Assembly (NCBI GenBank): GCA_035772405.1
Contig: JAYKKM010000126.1
Location: forward strand, 124,001 to 188,000
Source of the DNA: Chrysogorgia sp. JL179-B06
Lineage: Eukaryota > Cnidaria > Anthozoa > Scleralcyonacea > Chrysogorgiidae
Direction of reading: 5' to 3'
Length of the DNA stretch: 64,000 bases
Part shown: positions 57,270 to 64,000 of the stretch, one piece after another
Position numbering within the stretch: the stretch's first letter is position 1
Layout of the letters: each line of letters begins with the position of its first letter
Translations under genes and position numbers: made by a program
Notes under the pieces: generated by a model
Databases searched by the model: none
Told to the model about the DNA's origin: nothing
The model's input: only the letters and a program-made list of their open reading frames with translations

Positions 57270-58700
57270 CGTACCGTTTCAAGTTCTGAAAGCCGCCTGC
57301 CTAGCCGTGCCAGATTTATATCAGTTTGACGTTGATCTGATGGCGAGATAAGATCGTCGCGTGGGCCGGACTCCGCGCATCAATCATATACTCCGCGCGA
57401 TTACATTACGCCGAGGAGATTTTTAATTGCATTTGCGCCGAACAACGCAACACGATCGTTTAACAAAACAACAATAGGAAACAAGTTTGTATAAAAACAT
57501 ACAGTGCGCATCAAGGAAAAACTGTAATCGAACGATTAGCACTAATTAAGTGGCTCCGAGTATCCTCCCGTGCACGTAACGCATTGTTCGAGAACACATG
57601 CAAGTTGTGCAAATTTCGAACTTTACGAAGTGGTCCCAAATTAGAACGTTGCGCTAATTTGCCGCGTTTATCCCTTTTAAAGACTTGTCGACTTGTCGTG
57701 TGTATAATTGCGCACTTACACACTCAAATTATGGGACTCGAATATCCTAGGTCGGTAAACTGCGTCTGATTGCTCTAATACGCCGTTTCCGAGACAAAAT
57801 AGTCTGCGTGTTTTAGAGGAAGGAGGCCTTACGATTGCGCTGAAAACTGCAGTACTATACTTGACTACTTTGGGACAGACATGTTAAGAGTTGATGTCGA
57901 ACGACTTCTTGCCAGACGTTTCCAGCTGTGAGAACTGACCGGGCATACAAATGGTTCACTGTGAAGGACATTGGTTCAATCAATCGCCTTCCTTGTTCTT
58001 GTCACTAAACAACGGGAGTAGTCTAGAATGTCGTCGCCACCCAAAGCCAAGTCGCGACTTATCACATTCAAGCTCCAAAACATCTGTTTTAAATTTGAAG
58101 GAGACGGACAAGCAGCTTTGGCTTTCAAAGGAAATCCTCTCTTAAAGGAAAAAGCTAGAAACCCTCCAAAGTTGAATGCAGGCCTTTAATTTACGCAAGC
58201 TTACTTCTCAAGAATATTCCATTACGTCATCGATCTTCCCTCTACATCGATAAGTAAACAAATAGCATACGACTTAATGAAAGCCTGAAGAAACGATATT
58301 GTCAATCTCAGCATCACTGGCACGCCATTTTGTTCAGGTTTTTCCTGCAACTGTATCGCACGCGGAAATCCGAAAGGAAATACTAAACATTTAACTTATA
58401 TAAAACAAACTGAAAGCCCAAGAGCAGAGCCGTTGAAAACAGTTTCCGAACGAGTCTTCGGCGATGACAGCCATTCTTAACTTGGCCGGGCCTGTTAGTG
58501 AATAGATGATAGCGAGGGTTACTGATTGAGAAAAAACGATTTAATTATTTATTAATTTAACATTCTTTTATATGCATTGAAATTAGCCTTTCGGGCTTCA
58601 TTCTTGTGTAAACATTATTTTGAAACATAAATACAAGAACGAGAATATTAAATTTACACTCATTTACGTGAAATGGTTCAGGAATATATCCTCCTTTTAG
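57270..58700. other. No gene recognised
   Basis: About 1.4 kb. The part next to the candidate exon (57300-57450) is relatively GC-rich, with GCGTGGGCCGGACTCCGCGC, and may be promoter. A scrap of the MITE family at 33225 (TTCTTTTATATGCATTGAAA, TTAGCCTTTCGGGC) lies at 58562-58600. Short frames only. Confidence 0.4.
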
Positions 58701-58706
58701 CTTTGT

Positions 58707-58904
<198 letters not shown>

Positions 58905-58983
58905 TCCCGCTCTACCTATAATGGTATTGAGCGCTCTCAAACCATTCGCCAATATCGTGACTCTTTTGTTACCTTCCATTCTT

Positions 58984-59203
<220 letters not shown>

Positions 59204-59206
59204 ACC

Positions 59207-59370
59207 AGTAATATTTTGCATTTCGATAAGGATTTATGGTGAATGAATATTTCCAGTGTTGGAATATATACATTTTAAGACCAAAGCGGTACCAGTTGCG
59301 AAAATGCCGCATAAAGGCCTTCCGACTGGAATTAAACCCGCGACTGCTAGTTACGTGCAGTGCTCGCCGA

Positions 59371-59372
<2 letters not shown>
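59207..59372 (-). mobile_element. Possible truncated tRNA-derived SINE
   Basis: On the minus strand CGAGCACTGCACGTAACTAG and CAGTCGCGGGTTTAATTCC resemble the anticodon-to-TψC part of a tRNA with a B box (GGTTTAATTCC). A tail of unrelated sequence then runs to 59207. There is no second copy in the window and the A box is cut off by (AT)n, so this is weak. Confidence 0.3.

Positions 59373-59373
<1 letters not shown>

Positions 59374-59467
<94 letters not shown>
59374..59467. repeat. (AT)n tract, about 95 bp
   Basis: Pure AT dinucleotide. Confidence 0.98.
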
Positions 59468-59469
<2 letters not shown>

Positions 59470-59580
59470 GGCCGTAGCAGGGGGTGGCGCCGGGGGGGAA
59501 ACTTGCTGGCAAAAATTTTCCGGGTAGCATACACCCTCCACCAGTGCAGTCCCATTACCGCCCCCCCCCCCCTCCCCAAT
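59468..59580. repeat. G/C-rich repeat scrap
   Basis: GGCCGTAGCAGGGGGTGGCG, CCGGGGGGG, then CCGCCCCCCCCCCC and CTCCCC. The TGGCCGTAGCAGGGG end resembles MITE ends of the GGCGTAGC type. It is isolated between (AT)n tracts. Confidence 0.45.
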
Positions 59581-59663
59581 TGACTTTCTCTTGTTACGGC
59601 CCAGTATATAATGCTGTAAATCACGGACGATGTCGTACATGTATGACAAAACATTCACTACAG

Positions 59664-59781
<118 letters not shown>

Positions 59782-59799
59782 AAATTGTTAAAAATCTTT

Positions 59800-59905
59800 A
59801 TTTCATTAACGTTTCGGGGCGCAGCCCCTTCTTCAGAACACTTCTTCAGGAGTGTTCTGAAGAATTATTATTGTTATTAAGAAACGTTAATGAAATAAAT
59901 GTTCC
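59800..59905. mobile_element. Inverted pair of Penelope-type 3' ends
   Basis: Minus strand: CTGAAGA (plus 59830-59836), A, stem II GGGGC-TGC-GCCCC (plus 59816-59828), GAAA, C, GTT, then AATGAAATAAAG. Plus strand: GTGTTCTGAAGAA (59852-59864), then AAGAAACGTTAATGAAATAAA (from 59878, in part), with stem II lost. The two meet in GAACACTTCTTCAGGAGTGTTC. So two copies of the same terminus lie head to head. Confidence 0.65.
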
Positions 59906-59959
59906 TACTGTTAGGCTTGTTAATATTCTGGAACTTTGACGAAGGTTGGCTCCTTGACA

Positions 59960-60354
<395 letters not shown>

Positions 60355-60404
60355 TCATCAATATGAAATACATGTATATACTGATTAAGCAGTGTATATT
60401 ATAT

Positions 60405-60480
60405 TAATTACTCTGATGAAGGGCTCCGCTCGAAACGTCAGTATTTCGTTCTTAAAATCTAGGCAGTTCACCACCTTTTC
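60405..60480 (+). mobile_element. Penelope-type 3' end with hammerhead-like motif
   Basis: Stem I left TACT (60409-60412), core CTGATGA (60413-60419), an extra A, stem II GGGC-TCC-GCTC (60421-60431, one G-U pair), GAAA (60432-60435), C, GTC (60437-60439), stem I right AGTA (60440-60443). All invariant hammerhead residues are present apart from the inserted A. It is followed by TTTCGTTCTTAAAATCTAGG and CAGTTCACCACCTTTTC, which recur in inverted orientation at 63905-63945. So a second, distinct family of termini. Confidence 0.6.
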
Positions 60481-60782
60481 GCTTTGTTATATATATTAAC
60501 ATATAAATGTGTATGTATGAACTGGTTTATTTTTATGCGCACGCATATATAGTTCCATTTGTTTTGAATCTGGTGAGGCACAAAATCAGTCCAGATCTAA
60601 TCGTGAAATTAAATACACTCTTAATAGTTTGATCTGCTCGGGTATACATAATACGTATACACTATTAAATTATTTCTTTATAAAAGTGAGAGGATCAGTG
60701 TACGTGAAGTGATGATGCGATTTCGCCCGGCAGAGATTGCGGAAAAGAATGGCATTGGAAATTTCTGGCTGTTCTAACCGCG
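60481..60782. other. No gene recognised
   Basis: About 300 bp of AT-rich sequence. Contains TATACATAATACGTATACAC near 60643, an imperfect palindrome. Confidence 0.4.
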
Positions 60783-60965
60783 TGTGCCTCAGACTAGTAG
60801 CTCACTGGACAGAGCACTGATACGGTTAAATTAGAGACCTTTAAAAACATTTAAAATATTCTGAATCCTTTATAGTGAATTCACTGTGAAATATAGTCTC
60901 CTTCGCAGCCGTTCTTAGTGGGAAGGGAGAATACGACCGACACTAAGAACGGCTGGGTAGTATGT
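60783..60965 (+). mobile_element. Possible tRNA-like head and foldback
   Basis: GTAGCTCACTGGACAGAGCA (60800-60819) resembles a tRNA A-box/D-arm (TAGCTCAGTGGTAGAGCA). Farther on, GCCGTTCTTAGTG (60908-60920) and CACTAAGAACGGC (60944-60956) form a hairpin with a purine-rich loop. Either a SINE that has lost its B box, or an unrelated chance A box next to a small foldback. Confidence 0.35.
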
Positions 60966-63216
60966 GAAATATGGAACAGTTGCGCATTGCTTTGCTTTTA
61001 GGTTATCGCGTGAGAGAATTTCGGCTGCAGTTGCGCGCGAGGGGCGCGTATTGTTGTCAATTAGAAAATCAGCGCCCAGCAGAGATGATCATATGGCAAC
61101 AATTTTCCTTACCCGAGTGAACAGTTTCTTATTCGTCACTTTCTCACCTACTAAATCAACACTTTAACATCGAGAAGTTATTGGACTTTCTGCAAAATAA
61201 TGACCTGGATCTTTAAGCTAGTGATATTATTATATATTTTTAAGAGAACGGTGGGCGTTGGCATGTGTACTAACTTGACAAACTTTCCCAGCCGATAGCG
61301 CATAATTTTGTGTTACTCAGCCAACTGACTAATTTTCCTGTTGTCACTTTCTCACCTATTAAATTAACAGTTAAACGTAGGAGAGTTGCGCAGTTTAGTT
61401 TTCAGTTCGCGTGAGAGAATTTTCACACCTCATATGACAGCTACTATATATTAGAATGTGTGAAAATTAAAAATGTAGTTATGAATAACAGCGGAAGAGA
61501 GCTAGTAAGAACAGTATTCTAAACCCTACAAGTTGTAACGTACGCAACAACACAAAACTTGTAATATTAACTATGCCACACAATTTTTGACGCACTTTTC
61601 CCGGACCTCTGAAATTCAGACATTACACATGTAACCCGGAGTCGTCGAAGAAGGCAATATAGGCCAATGGCAATGTGTGACATGAAATGGAAACGCGAAA
61701 CACGAAAGCTTATCGCGCATCCACGAAATAATCATTTTACTTTGCAAGTATAGTGATCGGGAAGTTCGAACATTAGTCACAATTTAATTTCAACTAAATC
61801 CCAGAAAATAATTTTCTATTTCGGTTAAGAAGTACGTTGCACTTGCATTTGCGCTATAGCATATCTGTGTAGTAAATCGAAAGTTCATTAGCTGTGCCAT
61901 GGTCCTAGACGGAGCACCGCTGAAATCGCCCGAAGGCTTCAGACCTGATAATTAATAGACTTTGTCTTTGTTTTGAATGACTGAAAATTTCATTGTTCAT
62001 TATGAAATGTGAGGCAACACAAAAGACTAGATAATTTGAAGAGGCTCTCACATCTCGAAACGACAGTTTTCTTGATCGTTGATTTTAATTATCTTCAGTA
62101 GCTAATTATCACATGTTTATCATTCATGAATGTCGAATACTGTACTAGCTATACCCGGCCAACTTTATATGTTTGTCAGGCGCTTATAGTTGGATAGCCC
62201 ATATGAACTGTCGAAAAGTTGTGTTAATTTCACTAAGAAGCTGTTATCGAATCCGAAATTTTTATGTTGAATGTGTAACCGATTGCAAGTCAGTATATAA
62301 AAAGTAATGTTTTTACTTTAGGGTAGGCTTAATTTGTGATATGACACTGAGCCGTAACTATAAAAACCGGATTGGATTCATCATGCAGATTCCAGTAAAT
62401 ATAATATATTCAGTATACTTTTAAAAAGCAATCTGCAAAAGACGTACCTATACAGCAAACGTATTATTAAATCCAATAGGTCTTACTAAACATTTTATTG
62501 ATGACTTAATTGCAACAATTCATTATTGCAATTAGGGCAGTATGCGTATATTTTACCTCAAATAAAGTATCGAAGCTCGCGGTACCCTAGCCTCGGAAAG
62601 TTAGCGTATTATTTCGTATCCTTGGCACTTAGTGTATATTATCGGAACATTTAGGCGCCGTAAATCCTGTTAACGATCGAGTTTTCTAATTAACAACAGG
62701 AATAGCCCGGAATAATACAAACAGATCGATATTATGGAATTGGCGTTCCATCTGCAGTTAGTCATGCAACGGACGTATGTTGCAGATTAATTGGTCTGAA
62801 CATGTTGGTATAATGTCGCATGGTCCGAAGGTGACTGTATCGCGAATTATACACATGACATCGCCGCTATCTTCTACCAAATTAGCCTCCCCACGCTTGG
62901 AACAGATTGAAGTGGTCTAGAGCACCCACTCGCTCTAAAGCCAATTACTGGCACCGCGCCGCTAATTGCGCGGGAAATGTTCTCATGAGAAAACTAGTGC
63001 GTTAGCTAGTTTATTATTTGTTGATAGATCGTAATTCAACTGATCGATTCATACAGTAAAGCAGTCTGTTGCTTTACACTGAGCCTGGGAACCTTTGAGC
63101 CCCTGACATGAATTGAACCCATATGACACTCTACTATATACCATTGGCATTGACCCTGAGCACGCATAAACCCAGATTGTTGATAGTCAGCAGTGTGTGT
63201 ATTCTTTATTTTTTCA
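60966..63216. other. No gene recognised
   Basis: About 2.25 kb with no convincing frame on either strand. ATCAACACTTTAACATCGAG (61156) and the similar AATTAACAGTTAAACGTAGG (61362) share the upstream words TTCTCACCTA(C/T)(T)AAAT, so there is a weak local duplication at a spacing of about 206 bp. GGGTTCAATTC on the minus strand near 63110-63121 looks like a B box but has no A box that I can defend. Confidence 0.4.
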
Positions 63217-63904
<688 letters not shown>

Positions 63905-64000
63905 AAAGGTGGTGAACTGCCGAGATTTTTGGTAACGAAATACTTTCGAGCGGAGCCTTCATCTTACTCAGATGAAGGGATCCGCTCGAAACGTCAGTAT
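63905..64000. mobile_element. Inverted Penelope-type 3' ends at the window edge
   Basis: The minus-strand copy (plus 63905-63965) is the complement of the 60421-60480 terminus: GAAAAGGTGGTGAACTGCC and AACGAAATACTTTCGAGCGG, then AGCCTTCATCTTACTC. A plus-strand copy starts at once: TACT (63965-63968), CAGATGA, AGGGATCCGCTC, GAAACGTC and AGTAT to 64000. The core has CAGATGA where CTGATGA is expected. The minus copy has lost the ACG of GAAACG. The plus copy runs off the window. Confidence 0.6.

Noticed and set aside
56909..57289. Plus-strand 126-codon frame
   Set aside because: Overlaps the minus-strand candidate exon, whose composition looks more protein-like; neither is certain.
63100..63200. 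tRNA gene or SINE from a B-box-like GGGTTCAATTC on the minus strand
   Set aside because: No A box at the right distance and no cloverleaf that I can fold.

Overview
The window is metazoan nuclear DNA from an AT-rich, repeat-dense genome. It holds no prokaryotic gene structure, rRNA gene, credible complete tRNA gene or CRISPR array. The only clear cellular gene piece is one homeobox exon on the minus strand near 46.7 kb. A weaker candidate first exon lies on the minus strand near 57.1 kb. Nearly everything else is satellite DNA, microsatellite DNA or broken transposable elements. The mix of CR1/L2-type LINEs, restriction-like-endonuclease LINEs, Penelope-like elements with GIY-YIG domains, a Helitron with a 2A peptide, a Gypsy gag and many short foldback elements fits a marine invertebrate. 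A cnidarian is my best guess, but the sequence does not prove it.

Layout. 1-9196: a satellite built from pentamer and octamer modules, including a near-identical 2329-bp higher-order repeat. 9197-10144: a 5'-truncated LINE inside the satellite. 10145-16173: more satellite, in which a roughly 2.85-kb composite unit (satellite plus about 720 bp of the Helitron 5' region) is tandemly duplicated. 16174-22115: a decayed Helitron with a 2A peptide, cysteine-protease-like domain, tandem repeat region, DUF6570-like domain, HUH Rep and Pif1-type helicase. The helicase is cut off by a CR1-like LINE (22140-23640), which is followed by an RLE-type LINE (23906-26142). 26.6-27.6 kb: a Gypsy gag remnant with a candidate primer-binding site. 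28-36 kb: non-coding DNA with several MITEs, two of them with clear target-site duplications, and one tRNA-derived SINE. 36.8-45 kb: a nest of LINE and Penelope fragments, a foldback element with minisatellite arms, and other MITEs. 46.6-49 kb: the homeobox exon and an RLE LINE sitting between GA-rich tracts. 49-55 kb: mostly unassigned DNA with a second SINE copy. 55.6-64 kb: ten long (AT)n tracts mingled with Penelope 3' ends that carry a hammerhead-like motif.

The genes do not form a working pathway. The window records successive insertions: satellite growth, Helitron arrival and decay, LINE and MITE insertion into the Helitron, and repeated Penelope insertion at AT-rich sites. Family assignments come from motifs I recognise by eye. 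No database search was run, and boundaries given as approximate are judged by eye.
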